Assembly (NCBI GenBank): GCA_029721515.1
Contig: CM056559.1
Coordinates: forward strand, 2,915,001-2,979,000
DNA: 64,000 nt
From: Synanceia verrucosa
Lineage: Eukaryota; Chordata; Actinopteri; Perciformes; Synanceiidae
Reading direction: 5' to 3'
Shown here in pieces: positions 25,694 through 38,926 of this stretch. The notes under the pieces were generated by a model. The model did not search any database, was not told where the DNA came from, and saw only the letters and a program-made list of their open reading frames with translations. Position 1 is the stretch's first letter. Each line of letters opens with the position of its first letter. Made by a program: the position numbers and the translations under genes.

Positions 25694-26433
25694 GTAAAAA
25701 GATCATTGTGCAAACAACAAAGAGTTGGAGACAAGTCAAGGCGAGTATGAGCTTCTCTCTTTATCACAAACTGCTGCCATTATTATGTCAAATTGCTAAG
25801 CGCAGCCAGAGGGGGGGTCGTAAAAATTTGATCCATCGAATAAGCCAGGGGCAGATGAACTGAGGGTGTGTTTAATTATGTGTTGCTCGTCCTCGGAGTC
25901 CGTTCCCAACGAACTGTGGGGTCTCGTAAAAGTTTTCTGAAGACACTTACTAATAACCATGTGTCAATACGCAGCCAGTTGAGGCTGTTTTTGACAACAA
26001 GCACGAAACAAAACAAGAGCGTTTCTCTCCTGACAGTCATAGTAGGTGACTCCGGCTGTGTTGGGTTACAGGTCTGGAGATACTTGACCCAGAGGAGGTG
26101 GAATACATTCGCTCCCATGCTACAGCGGCAGAGGGAGGCTCGGTGTCCTTGGACTGTGGTGCCACCATGCCCACCATCTTCATCTGGGGCTTCACCAAAC
26201 CAAGGACTGACATCAACGTGGCGGTGGCTTACAACTACGGACAAGGCTCGAAGCTCCAGCCTCAGTCCGGCCGCCTGGGCCGCATGCAGGTTCCCATCAA
26301 CACCTCTGCTTTAGTCATAGAGGATCTGCAGAAGGACGCAGAGGGGATGTTCACCTGCCAGGCTTTGTATGATACCGATGAAGGGGCCCGGGTCACTTTC
26401 TACTTCACCAGGCTGGATGTGGAGAACAACTGA
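25642..26433 (+). CDS. Small secreted single-Ig-domain protein, unrecognised (two exons)
   Basis: Exon 1 is 25642-25693, donor CAAG|GTAAAA. Exon 2 is 26072-26433, acceptor gggttacag. Both join in phase 1 to give 137 residues and TGA. Residues 1-17 (MTPYFCLLLCWLALPLQ) look like a signal peptide. The rest is one Ig-like domain with Cys46 (VSLDC), Trp56 (IFIWGF) and Cys113 (DAEGMFTCQ). The E-D-L-x-K-D-A-E-G-x-F-x-C pattern is the normal F-strand region, and the spacing suits a V-type fold. One N-glycosylation site (NTS, 94-96) is present. There is no membrane segment, GPI signal or cytoplasmic tail, so a secreted product is inferred. The signal-then-Ig exon split with phase-1 junction is standard for Ig-superfamily genes. 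I cannot name an orthologue. It could be a lineage-specific soluble receptor or decoy, or one isoform of a longer membrane gene. Confidence 0.72.
26072..26433 (+). CDS. Ig-gene exon 2: Ig domain and stop
   Basis: Runs from the acceptor at 26071 to TGA at 26431-26433 and encodes residues 18-137, from GLEILDPEEVEYIRSH to the C-terminal FTRLDVENN. The whole Ig domain sits in one exon. Candidate AATAAA polyadenylation signals lie about 1 kb downstream (near 27,409 and 27,575). Confidence 0.72.
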
Positions 26434-29400
26434 TCATAACCGTCTGTGTCGTCTTGTCTCTTCAAAAGTCTGCAGTGTTAATGTCAACGTTTATGTGTCT
26501 TCATCTGCTTCAAGGGACCAATGTGTAATATATTTACAGTGATAAATCATCAGAGACTGAGGAAACATGATGAACTGAAACTGACGATATTTCCGTCAGT
26601 GTGGTCTCCTTTGAAATTTCCAATCTGGTCCATAACATCTGTTTTTCTTGTCATTTCACCACACCGTCTGTCAAACTACAACAGTAATACCGTTAATATG
26701 AACTATGTCTGGTGGTATCGAAGCAGACAGTTTTATGTCGCAGATGCTTTGCCCTCCCATCAAGATATGATGGTGACTGTAATTTCACTAGTGAAAATAT
26801 TCATTTAAAGGGAAATTACACCAATTTAAAAAGCAAAATCTGTTCACTCACCCTGGGTCGAAACCTGACTTTCCGTAAAGCTTCCTCTGTTTAAGAGATA
26901 TTAACAGACTGTCAAATACTGTACATCTCTTGCACTTGTGACAACCATTCCTATTATTGCTGATCAACATTTCCTATCATTATATAATATTCAGTATTAA
27001 GAAGTGACGTGTGATAGCCTCTAAGCTAACAACCACATGTTGAAGCCAAGCTGCACAGCTAAACCAGAGCTCTCGCTTCATACTTTTAAAGGCAGTCATT
27101 GTTTCTATTACAAAGCCATCGTGTGAAAGCCTTGAAGTAAAAAACACTGATTTACGTCCCCTCACCTCAATGTCAGCTGCTCTCCAGAAATGACCCTGTA
27201 GATGACCTCTGACCCCTCACCTGAAACTTTCAGTAGCCTACATTTTTTAACAGCGCCCTCTAATGAAATGACTAACCCTGTTTTTTTTTGCCTGCAGCTC
27301 AACCTGTGAGAACCGTTGTCTTCTGTGACTCTGAAGGCCGTTTTGTTGAGTCCGAGACAAAAAGACAGTTTTGGCGCAGAGTTCGAAAGACATGGGTGTT
27401 TACCAAGTACAATAAAAACACTACTGAGTTACACTACGGGAAGTTTAGGATCCAAGGTTTTTGTCGCTTGTCAAGGTACTAAAAACTGGGATATCTCAGC
27501 CTCAGCTGCATTGATTTTTTTCACTATTTAAACTGTTTCTTCTGAGTTGCCCAACATAAATACTGTGCCTTTAGAAATAAAGACCTGGTTGATCTGAACG
27601 ATCCACAGAATAGACATTTTATATAAGCATCACAAAAACATTTCCACTCACGTCCATTGTGGTAGGATCTCAGAAACAGGTAACTCAAAACCTAAATACC
27701 ACAAAAGTGACAAAATATGTTTTATCAGATGTTTTAGCAGCAGCTTGCTCTGAAGTACTTTGATCACTGTTGCTATTGTCTCCTTCAGGCCTGGCAGCCA
27801 ACATAAAGTTATGAAGCGTGAAAACATTCACACCTGTGGTTTCCATTTCAAACACCTAACCAGTCTTGTATTGTGTATTAAAACCACCTGCTTAGCAGGT
27901 TCATTACACCAGACTTTTTATTTTTTATTCAAATGCATTGATCATGTTTCTGCTTAGTTTCAATAACCACCCTGCTGTGTTGTTTTTCTTTCTTCAAGCT
28001 CAGGAGGCGCTCGTTATTTTATCAGCCTACTGTGTGTTGTCACTACAGCACACCCAGAGCAGACTGACACATCCTGATGTTTTAAAAAGCATCGCTCGAG
28101 GCGGCAAACCTTCATTCCTGAATAATTCCTGGGGAACATTTTAGCGCCATTGAGCTGTCAGATACCTTGACAGAAATCCTTACACATATGACAAATGCTC
28201 TCCTGAATAATTGAGCCGTATAAAATAAACATGTCATTACCATGCACAGATATTCTCTGACTGCACAGCTGATTTATTGCTGCCTTTATCCTGACTCATG
28301 TGAATACCATTTGTTTTACTCTGAAAGCTCAGCTCATTATTGATCCAGAGCAGATCCAACAGGACATAATCAGAACATTGAGAGAACATATAGATTATTA
28401 GTCTCATCATTTCCTGCTGGAGTGCCGTTGGAGTGCATCCAACCACAACATGCTTCACTCGTGGTTTGTGACATCTCGAGGATAAAAACCCACCCTGGGG
28501 CTGAATCGAGCGTCTTAACAACACACTGCCCGATTCATAAGAATTGCATTCATTCAGGGCGTGCTGGAGAGGAGCGAGGGGAAGAATGGTGGGCGGAGGG
28601 TAGAGGGACCGGCGTTAACAGGTCGGCTCTGCAGCAAGGGGCAGGAATTCAGGGCAGACAATGAGCTTTCTTGTTCCCATGGGCTCCTTAATGAAGGGGT
28701 GTAGCTGCGTGGGTAGAGGGTGCAGGGCCGGGCCGAGGCCCAGTGCCGACTGATAGACGTGGGAGATGGAGGAGCAGCTCATTTAGAGACAACCCTGCTC
28801 TTATCTCCTGCTCATCAGCCCAGCCTGCATCTGTCAGCATCCCCTCTCCCTCCTTCCTCTCCAGCTTCATTTCCTTCCCATTGTTTCGTTTTTTTTCATC
28901 CTAATTATGGCAACAATGAAATCACTAGATTGAGCTAGATGAATAGAAACGCAGCTCTTTCTCGTTCTGGGTTGTGTTTGGTTTCACACCTCAACATCAA
29001 AAAAGTATCCATGTGAAACACATTAGGTTTGGAGGCAAAGGCTGTTCCTGGGAAAGAGTCTCAGTGAAGTCAACTGAACGAATGCCGCCAGCCTCCATGG
29101 AGAGTAAAAATAACAGGCGGAAGAGGCTGTGCCACGCCTCAGCAGCAGGCGAGTAAATCCAAGTGCCAGGAATATCCCATGTACCATCAGTGGGAGGAGG
29201 GATGCCAGGCGAGCCAGGGCCTGAGGACTGGCAGCCAAGCCTGGCACAAACACAGGCAGACAGGCACCAGGCATGGGAAGCCCTGTCATCTGCCCGCTGC
29301 AATCCCATCAAGTCCAATCAGCCAGCACACCACGGAGATTATTTTAAAACCAATGGAGGCTTTAAGCCTGCAGAAAATGGGGTTTGGCTAAATGCGGGCT

Positions 29401-29529
29401 GAAACCTGAGTAGAGCATATTACAACTCGCTTCATGAATGACTGATGTGCAGCTTCACACACATCCGGAGCATCGCACAAAGACCTCTGACAACAGATTT
29501 ACTCCAGTCACCGTCTGTTTCTAATACAC
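26434..29529. other. Intergenic or 3' UTR region between the Ig gene and cdon
   Basis: No further gene is supported. An isolated strong splice acceptor (T tract then gcctgcag, ending at 27298) precedes a 61-codon frame without homology. The 12-mer tcctgaataatt occurs twice, at 28116-28127 and 28201-28212, in a block that could be conserved non-coding DNA. Confidence 0.5.
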
Positions 29530-30828
29530 TGCTGCCCATTTTATTCCTCACAGCGAGATGTTAAAGCTGCACCAGACAACTTTGCATGCTAGCTGCTCCA
29601 ACTGGCAATTCAACCTTCACTTCCCAGAAATCATGGCCATTAAACTGGGACAGATGGCCGTTTTTTTAACCAATCACTTAAAGGGCCAGTACACCCAAAT
29701 CACAGACCCTTTGTGAAATTTCAACAATCTGCTTTGTCAGGGGAGAGATTATGAAGGATGTTTTTTTCTGGATGGTGCATTTGCTCATACTTAAGGGTTT
29801 TTTTTTCTAAAAAAAAAAAAAAATCACTGTTGCTGAATTGGTCAGCAGAAGAGCGAGAACACAATTTCCATCGAGAAATGAATACTCTCCAGGTCTGATG
29901 TAACCGATGCTATTTCGTTGCCTCTTAGTTACCTTAGTTTCCAGCAGGACGAATTACATGAAGCCTGACAAAATGTCCTGTGAGTCCTGCATGATCTTGT
30001 ATTTTTGACAGATCAGAAAGTTGTGCATGAGAAATCTGCTCACACTTAGTAAACTACGCCACTTCTCCAACAGATTGGGGCCAATAGGTCAGAGGTGCTC
30101 TCTCTTTTTTTTGGGTAAAGTGACGAGCTATCGAGTATTCACTGGAGCAAAGAGCAGCAGCTTTAAAGCAAACAGTGAAGGGAGTGTTCGCCTCGTTCAG
30201 GGGTCAGTGCAGAGGAACGGCCCGGCACAGAGCAGCACCAAAGCCCTGCCAGAAATATCCATGTGTCTGGACCGAGGCCGGGAAATTCACTACAGCAATC
30301 ACTCACATGAAGCAGGGCAGGAAAGACATGATGTTGTTGTTGTTGTTTACTCTTCCATATCTTCTCTTTATATTATTACAAAACTTTACACAGACAAGTT
30401 GCTAATCTCCACACTTCAGTGGAACACAGAGGGACAAAACAACAAAAAATAAAAAGTATTTCTCATCCAGAAAAGGCATAAATAATATAAAAGACAAACT
30501 TTTTTTTACTTTAAAACAAGATACATTCATATGAAATAATATTTCACTACTACAAAAAATAAATAAGTCATCTGAAGAGTGTCTGTGAGAGTCCTCCCTC
30601 CGGTGGGATATAGTTTCTGTCTTTGAGCAACGTCTCCTTCGCTCTTCATGTTTCTCTCCATCTGGCTTCGCTTTCAGTCTTTTTACACGCTCGGTCCGTC
30701 CAACGTGTCCTCGTCCTCGTCACCGTCACATGCAGTGTCTCTGACTGGCCTGTCATTGGTGATATTTGCACCACTGTTTTCTCTAAATCCCTCCACGCTG
30801 CAGGAGAGCGTCAGTGTGTGGGCTGCCT
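29530..30828 (-). other. cdon: Probable cdon 3' UTR
   Basis: Follows the cdon stop on the minus strand. Possible polyadenylation signals are a TATAAA variant at 30365-30370 and AATAAA at 29540-29545 (read on the minus strand). The true end cannot be fixed from sequence. Confidence 0.4.
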
Positions 30829-30983
30829 TCAGACCTCCTGTGGGCCGGCCTGGATCAGCTCTCCTGCCAGGCTGCTGCTGGAGATCCAGCCAGACTTCTC
30901 GTCACAGTCCAAGTCTGGCAGAGCCAGACTCTCCCAGCACACCACAGGTCCCTCCATGTCCAGGCACTCCAGCTCCTCCTCGG
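30829..30983 (-). CDS. cdon: cdon exon 19: C terminus and stop
   Basis: Codes residues 1076-1126, AEEELECLDMEGPVVCWESL then ALPDLDCDEKSGW, ending AGPQEV and a stop at 30831-30829. It parallels the human end (WNALILPP ... EVLQQPRET). Some human residues before this point have no counterpart here; an unseen exon in 30984-32064 remains possible. Confidence 0.82.
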
Positions 30984-33900
30984 CTGCAGAGAGAGGGAAG
31001 AGTCTTTGGATCATACTTCACATTAAAACAGACAAGAGCAGATTCTGGACAAGCCCACAGTGTCATTTGTGGCGACGCTGCATAGCAGGTCTGCGTACAA
31101 CACGAGGATTAGTAACACAAACTAAGTAGTGAGACATGAAGGAGGAGAACAACTGTCAGCAGGATTTCACAACAGTGTTGAAGCATGAAGGTCTGTAATT
31201 TTTTACAGATTTACTTTTCCAGATTGATGCCAAATAATAGACTATAACTATGAAGCTACAGCCGTGTTAGCATGGTGACCGGAAGCGGTGAGACAAATAT
31301 GAAACCCTTTAAATATTACAAAGTCACATGTTATATCATTTGTGTTTAATATGGACAAGTTAAAATAGTTTTGTCCAGGATATTTTTTGATTCAAGACTT
31401 CAAGACGTCATGTGAGACTTTCCAAACATTATGCTAAGCTATGCTAACTGCAGCATTACTGTACAGAGAAATAACAGTCAACTGTCAAAACTTCAAATTA
31501 CACTAAGCTGTTTGATAAATTGACTCTCTAAACTTTAAAGTTAATTATTCTTATTTATTGTTTGTTGTTTTTTTAGCTTAATGTTGTTCTTATAGTGTAT
31601 ATGTATATTGTATTACTTATATTGTTGGCTTTGCACTATATTGCATTTTTGCACTCACCTGCACTGTATAGGCTACACTTTTCTATTTCCTACTGCGTAT
31701 GGCAACTGTTATGAAAGAATTTCCTTCGGATACAGTGATATGGACATGGCTACAAGTCGCCATTCATGTGGTATAAAGGTGTTCTTGCAAAGAGAAAACA
31801 TAAAATCAATCTATCAACTATCAAGTACTGCTATGGCTTTTTTCTTCCATGACCATCATATTCCATTATTATTAAGAGGATAAGATCATCGCTGCCTAAT
31901 TGGTGTTTGATTAAATTTGAAATTCAAATGCAGAATCAGGGCCAAACAGGAAGTGAGCAGTTCTCCGTAGTGTAGAGAGGGAGGGAAGAGAAAGAAAAAG
32001 GAAAAAGAGAAGGAGGACAAAGACAAAATACTTGGAAATATTTTGTGGGCATTTGGTGTCTCACCAGTGTTGTCTGCTGGACAGTTTTCATTGTTCCCGA
32101 CCAGACAGCAGGAATGCTGCGAGGGCGAGGACTCCCTGTGCTCGTCTGGCTGGAGCCCTGCGTTGGCTCCCTGGTCGCCTGAGTGCGAATGGCCGTCGGG
32201 GCCGCGGCACTGCGACGAAACCTGGCCCAGAGGCACCATCTCCAGACCGTCCTGCTGGCACGGCGCCATGCGATGCATTACAGGCAGGGTGCCACTGGAG
32301 AAAGTGCCGTTGGTCTTGTTGTAGCATCTGCTTGGAGACGGAGGGAGAAATAAAAGTGGGACACTGGTTTATAAAAAGGTGGCGGCTTGTTGCCGACAGC
32401 TTCTGCTACCGCTCTTTGCACATATCTGTGGGTTTTCCTCCAGACACTTGAGAACAAAACAATGACAGCTGCTGCAAAAATGCTTCTGCTCAACCGGAGA
32501 TTAAAGGTCCAGTCTGACTGCCTCTAACTATCTGTACACACTGCGGTTTTGCTCTCCGGTGAAGTCTAGAGAGCTTCGCCACGTTTCTCAGTGTCTCTCT
32601 ATCGGCACACGGTTGGACTGGGACCGCACCCCCTCTTTTCCCAGCAGCCCGAAGTAAATAAACAGTGGGCTCATTAGGTCTGCTGGCTGGGTGCACACAG
32701 GGTAAACTGTGATGCTGGGGACCCTTGAGTACATAAACAGGACTAGCAGGAGGGGAAATGTGTGTGCACTCTTTTACTCTGCAGCATCTCACGAAATACG
32801 AGTGATGTGTGTTTGTCCTGCAAAATCCATACGGCTCCTCAAACTGCAGAATATGCACTGGAATGAGGATAAATTATTTAATTACAGTGCCTGCAGGTGC
32901 TCTCTTACAATGTGCTTAATAAGCACCAATAAATCCACAGATTCATCGAAAAATAAAACATTTTCAGATTAAAAAGCCATCTTCTCTCACCTGTTATTGT
33001 TGCAGAGGTTCTGACAGCTCATACAGTCGGATGACTCAGTGTGGGGAAGAGCCGTGTACATGCCGCCACCCTGACACCAGAACACAAACATCTCATTTAG
33101 CCAAACCAAACCAAACTGTCTCATATAATTTAATACAGCGTGGATCTGAGCGAGGCGTCTGGTCTGCAGGTTTACTTTGCGGTGCAGCACTCACGTTGTG
33201 GTGGTGGTGGGGGTGCGAGTGCTCACAGTCCCTGTTGCCATGCGGCAGGGTGCTGCCATCGTGGCCGTGCGGGTGGCCGGTTGAGAAGAGGCTGCCGGAG
33301 CCGTTGAGCAGCGCCAAGCCGTTGGGCAGCTTGTGGTGGAGGTGATGGCACCCTTGGGGCAATATGGGGCCACTGTGACCGTAGCCTCCGTGGACGCCGC
33401 CGTTGATGCGGCTGGCGCCAGGCAGAGTGGTGTACTCCAGGACATGACCGTTCATCTCTGCTGGCTGGTACAGGTAGCCGGGAGGGTCATACTCTACAGA
33501 GGCAAACAGGAAAAATAACATATGATAACAATAATATCTGTATGCATCAACAGTGTGAGACATATTTAATTATTACTCAGAGATATTAAGTGCTAAATTT
33601 TGCAGTCCCTTTTTTACTTTATATTTATTAAATATGTTTGGATTAACTAGAGTATATATATCATAATTTTGCTATTTTTTCCTTTTTTTTTACAATCAAA
33701 AGAATATTTACGGCAGTTAAAGAATAAAGTAAGGATGAGCCATTCTGATGACAGCAAACTATATTCTTCTCATCACAAAATAATTAATACAGGATCATTA
33801 TTCTGGGATAATAAATCATTGTTTTGTTTCCCATTATAATGACTTGTAGTATCTTTCTTCCATGAAGTGGTGGAAATGTCAGTCTATAGAGAGAAGATTT

Positions 33901-36900
33901 ACACAAAAATAAGTTGAAATTGATGTTTTGGTGTCAGTATTAAAACCCAGGCAACACATAATGAGCCTGATTGTTCACGTCATGCTGCTGTTGATGATCT
34001 GCAATTAATTATCACACAGAAAGTTCACACCTGTGATCCAAGCTGGGCTTTGTCCCAAAATCTATAAACTACAAAATCCCAACTATTTACAGACCCGAAC
34101 GGTCTGGAAAAGACTCCATCCAACAAAGACAAGCAGTTTTGCAGGCGCTAAGGGATCCATGTATGCACTATGAATACTTGGAATAGGCTGCACACGATAT
34201 GAGACACTTTTTAAAAAGGCGTTAACTCCTTGTGCTCATTTTAAAGTGAACTACAGTGAAACCTGGACTAGACACAGCAGAATATGCTCTTTTAGTTTCT
34301 TTTAGTTGGTTTGTCTGTAAACTCACTGTGCATGATGTTCTGCTGCCGATTCCGCCACAGACACATGGCAATAAATGCCAGCAGGATGAGCACCATCACC
34401 CCCAAAACACAGCCCACTATCAGGTAGAGCAGCCCTCCAGGTGGGCTGGGGGGCTCCTGTGGGTGGGGGTCTGGAGGGGTGATGGGATGCTGGCTGGGCG
34501 ACCCTGGGGACTGACGAGCTGCAGCAGAGGGGGTGGAGGCGACGTGAGGAACACATTTTAACTAACACTATAAAAAACATCCATTGTTGTTGGTCTCATA
34601 AAACTCAGAGCATTTATGGCGGCCATACCCGTCATTAAAGGAGCAGCAGAAACATGCCTGGGCCTCCGATAAAGTGGAGGTTCGGTCGACATACGAGTCA
34701 ATTCTTGTGCGGCTCGGCGTATGTTTCCTTACCTTTGGTCTCACAGATCATGACGTTGCTGTATTCGCTCTCTCCCCCGTCATTAAAGCACTGCATCTTG
34801 ATGTCGTAGGAGGTCTCGGCCTGGAGGTGGCCAATCATGTGCCAGTGTTTCACACCTGAGAAGGAGGGCGACAAAAAAAAAAGAAAAAGAAAGGGGGGCA
34901 AAGGTGAGAAATGACTTCCTGTATGAGCCGCTGTTGACTCATATTACTGTGTCAACTCTCCTTCTCCACCTTTCTCCTCGTCTCACACTTCAGGTCATGT
35001 TGTTTCATTCTCTCTCTATCATTCACCCCTCTCTCTCTCTCATTTTGCTCCAGTCCCACCAGGACCCAGACAGTTGCTTTACTCTAGAATGAGCTCCTTA
35101 TAAGGCAGCTTCATGTTTGTCCTGGCTGGCCTCCAGTGCTCCCACCGCTGCACACAATCACACCACTGCATGCTCCGGAGTCGCAGATGAGAAGACGCTC
35201 TTCCAACATGGAAATGCTACGTTACATTTCAAACAAATGAGGCTGAAATAAGGCTGCTGCTCTTGCTGCGTTTTGTTTAATATGAGGCGTGATAAATCAG
35301 TGCACGTGGTCTAGCTCTGCCCCTGAGGTACATTTAACTGCTGCAAGAGGGATCAATAAAATAAAGCTGCTGCTGCTGAAGCTAAATCCACTCTGTGCTG
35401 TGAAAACACAGTCGATGCACAAGGAAGAAGTTTAAAACATGCATGGTGCTGAACCTCAGCAGACTTAAATACTAAAAGCACTAAAATGTGTCACTGAGTG
35501 GTTGGTCAGATCATTAGTTTTGTTCTCACACGGCTATTTTTGTTAAAATATTAGGTGCTGACCCATTTCATTAATACACAACAAAAGAGGGATTTACGGA
35601 GAGAAATATGTTTATATTTCTTATAGTATAGTAACCCAAAAAGTACTGTGTTGGTAGTGAAACTCAGATCAAGGTTTGGGTTAAAATGTTATGTACAGGA
35701 AAAAATATCAATATGGCAAAATATCACTATTTTGTATTTCTTCTGATAAAATAATTTTTTTTAATTTCTTAATATTGATTTTTTTGATGTTTCGGGCCAA
35801 TTGTAAATTCATGGAAACTTCCACATGTTGAAATTGCAATAAATAAAAAAACGACATAAATAAAATAAGAAAATTTGACAAATTCAACAGCCCTAATATA
35901 CAACTAGTATTTTAAGCTGCATTTTAAATTTCTCAGTGATCTATGTAGAATATCACAACATATCACAACAATGTGGCATGTCGTGACTCAAGTATCGCGA
36001 TACATATCGTATCGTAAAGTCCTTGCCAATACCCACCCGTTACATACTGCACGTGAAGCAGTTAAAAAAGTCTACTGGGTTCTTCACAGCAGTCCGCTGC
36101 TCCTAAAAATTATTATATGACGACTGTAGTAAGGTAATAAGGTTAAAGTCTTACAAACTTCACCCTACACACTGAAACTGCCTTTTGTAACCAAACATCA
36201 CCATTTTATCTGCTAAAGTTATTATGTTGACATCTTTTGACCCTTCTATCACAAAGGCAGTGCTCGCCGGGTACCCAGCCGTCCCTCTCAGTGATGACGT
36301 TGGTGGAAAAGCAGACGTTAAAGAGCTGGGCGGAGTGAACGAACGTCCCGCCTCCAGTCCCTTTCCTGTACCAGGCTCCTCTGTTAGCATTCCACACAGC
36401 AACCTGAGCCCCTCTCCTCTGGCTGAGCTCATATTTCAGCTCTGGCAACCGTTTATTAAAAGCAGATTTCAGAGAGCCCTGCTGCCCAGGGACAGCGCTC
36501 TCTCTATATCAAACAGCACAAATGCCCCTCTTGTCCATTAACTCCCAGTTTATCTGCAGAGCGGACAAACAATCAACACCTTCAACCTGCAGTGGAAACT
36601 CTGACATTTCCACTCACCTTCCACCACATCTCTCTTGTAGTCGCTGTCATTGTCGCTGTCCGTGGGCCGGTAGTAAATGTAGAAGCCTTGGATGGGAGTG
36701 TTGTTGTTACTCGAGGGGCTATACTGGAATAGGATGGAAAACAAAGGGGATTACATTAGACTACAGCAATCTACGGGGCTATTATTATACAAAGAGAGGA
36801 AGTTTTCCAACTACTAATGGCGGGGCTTGTTATCAGCAGATGTACGGTCTGAGAGCACGACTCTGATTGCACTAAAGTTCAGGAAATAATGATGCTGTCT

Positions 36901-38876
36901 GAGGTTAAGTAAATGTGGGGAACTATCAGCATCCATCTGCAGGAGGAGGAGGAGGAGATCTTCAGAGAGTGGAGTCAAGACATAGATGGACAGGGCCTCT
37001 TAATCTCTGCTGGAGCTGAGCTCTAATCAGCACAGCTGCTCATTTAAAAAGCTCTGACTGAGAACCAGCAGATGGAAAACATGCAGTCGTTGGTTTGAAT
37101 CAATGGCAAAAAGTTACTTAAATACTGTTCTTAAAACCACCATGTTGAGGTACTTTGGTTTAATATTTAGAATAGAATATAACAGTTTTTATTCTATTAT
37201 GCCTTTGCTGTGGCAGCCGCACAGAAAAATTACAGTCATAAAAAAAAAATAAAACAACAACAAAGGCATAATAGAATAAGTAATCATAATAGAATAAATA
37301 TTTACATTATGAACTAAATAACAAAGGAAGAAAAATCTCCCTTTAATCCTTAGTTAAACAATAATTAGATGAATAAAATGCATTTTTACTAATTGTTTTG
37401 TGACCTGTAGAAATACTCATAAAATAAAAAAGCAGTGCAAATATTTCTGTGCATTTTCATCATATGCCAATTTATATTATAATCCAGAGACATATGCTAA
37501 TTTACAGGTTCATACTTACACTTATTTTGGGTTTCTTTGCCTTTTTTTTCTCTATATTTTCTATCAAATCTGACTGCTTGTGCTTCTTGCACCATTTGAC
37601 TCCTTTTAAGCAGCTTTTTGAGTTAATCACTCTGATTGGTCATTAAGTTTTATTTCATTGTTGCGTCACATCTTCACTGTACGAAAGGCTGGATCCTCTC
37701 AGTGAGTACTCACGGTCCAGCGCAGCATGATCTGAGTGTCGCTGATGGCGTCCGTGGATGAGATGTGAGGTCCGACCACGGGACGGTCGGCGATGCGTGG
37801 GCTGGCTTGAGGCACCTGGTACGGCTTGGAGGGAATGCTGTGAGGACTCTCACCATACATGTTCATGGCCACGACGCGAAACTTGTAGGAGGAACCTGAG
37901 GAAGAAAGACGACTGTCAGGGCGATGTTACAGAACAAAGGTGCTGAGCGATAACTAAAAATAAAAATTCAGCTGAGATTTCATTCAAGTTTTTTTTTTTT
38001 ATAAATATAATCTACTTTTTATGAATATTGTGACACCGTAATAACCAGATGATAAAAACATTACACTATTGACTGCATCATGGTTCCCATGCATCCTGGA
38101 AAACTCAGCAACCTGGAACCATCCGATCACAAGGTGCAAATTTTCCAGGATAACTAAACTATTTCCCGGATATTTAACCTTTTTTTCTCATTTTCCATCT
38201 GTTGGAAAAAGTCAATCATTTTCCAGGTTTTCCAGGACACATGGGAACCCTGCTGCATGCCTCTGCTCACTAATAAAGTCAACTCACATCTGTGAGGATT
38301 AAAGTCACCTAGATAGGTAGACAACACAGACAGAATCTCATATATCCCATCATGCTTTACTGGAGCTACAGAAATGTTTCGACCCACGCCAGCACTCACC
38401 CGGCTCCAGATTGCGAACTTCGACAGACAGCTTGAGAGGCGAGATGTTATCCGCCGCCACAACCCACTCTGCGCTGCGGCCTCGCCTGTACTCCACACGG
38501 AAAGCCGTGATCGGAGACCCGCCATTGGCTCTCGGGATCCAGGTGACATACACCGAACTTTCAGTCGCCATGGAGATGGTGGGTCGGTCTGGAGCCTCGG
38601 GCACTGGGAGAGAAAAGAAAAGAGGAGTGACCCTTTGAGTCGTGCGATTCTGATCAGAAAAACACGCAGAAAAGCGGCATCGGTGCAACTCAAGTAACAA
38701 TGGAAGAAGTTCACAGAGAAAGGAAATAGGAAAAACAAAGGCGGCATGACGTGGAGGAAAGTGTACTTACTGCCTGGGCTCTGAGCCACAGAGTTAGAGA
38801 GGGCAGCAGAGAGTAAGAGAGAGAGAAATGAGGGTTAGTGGTGAGTTTCAGCAAAGTAGGCCTCTTGTAATGTGAG

Positions 38877-38926
<50 letters not shown>

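Noticed and set aside
26680..26790. Peptide NMNYVWWYRSRQFYV resembling an Ig V-region WYR motif
   Set aside because: No paired cysteines, no splice sites and no continuation; likely chance.
33031..33345. Plus-strand 104-codon frame
   Set aside because: Antisense shadow of cdon exons 16-17.
38775..38784. 10-nt micro-exon between a good acceptor and GTAAGTA donor in cdon
   Set aside because: Its length breaks the reading frame; exon 10 joins exon 11 directly in phase 1.
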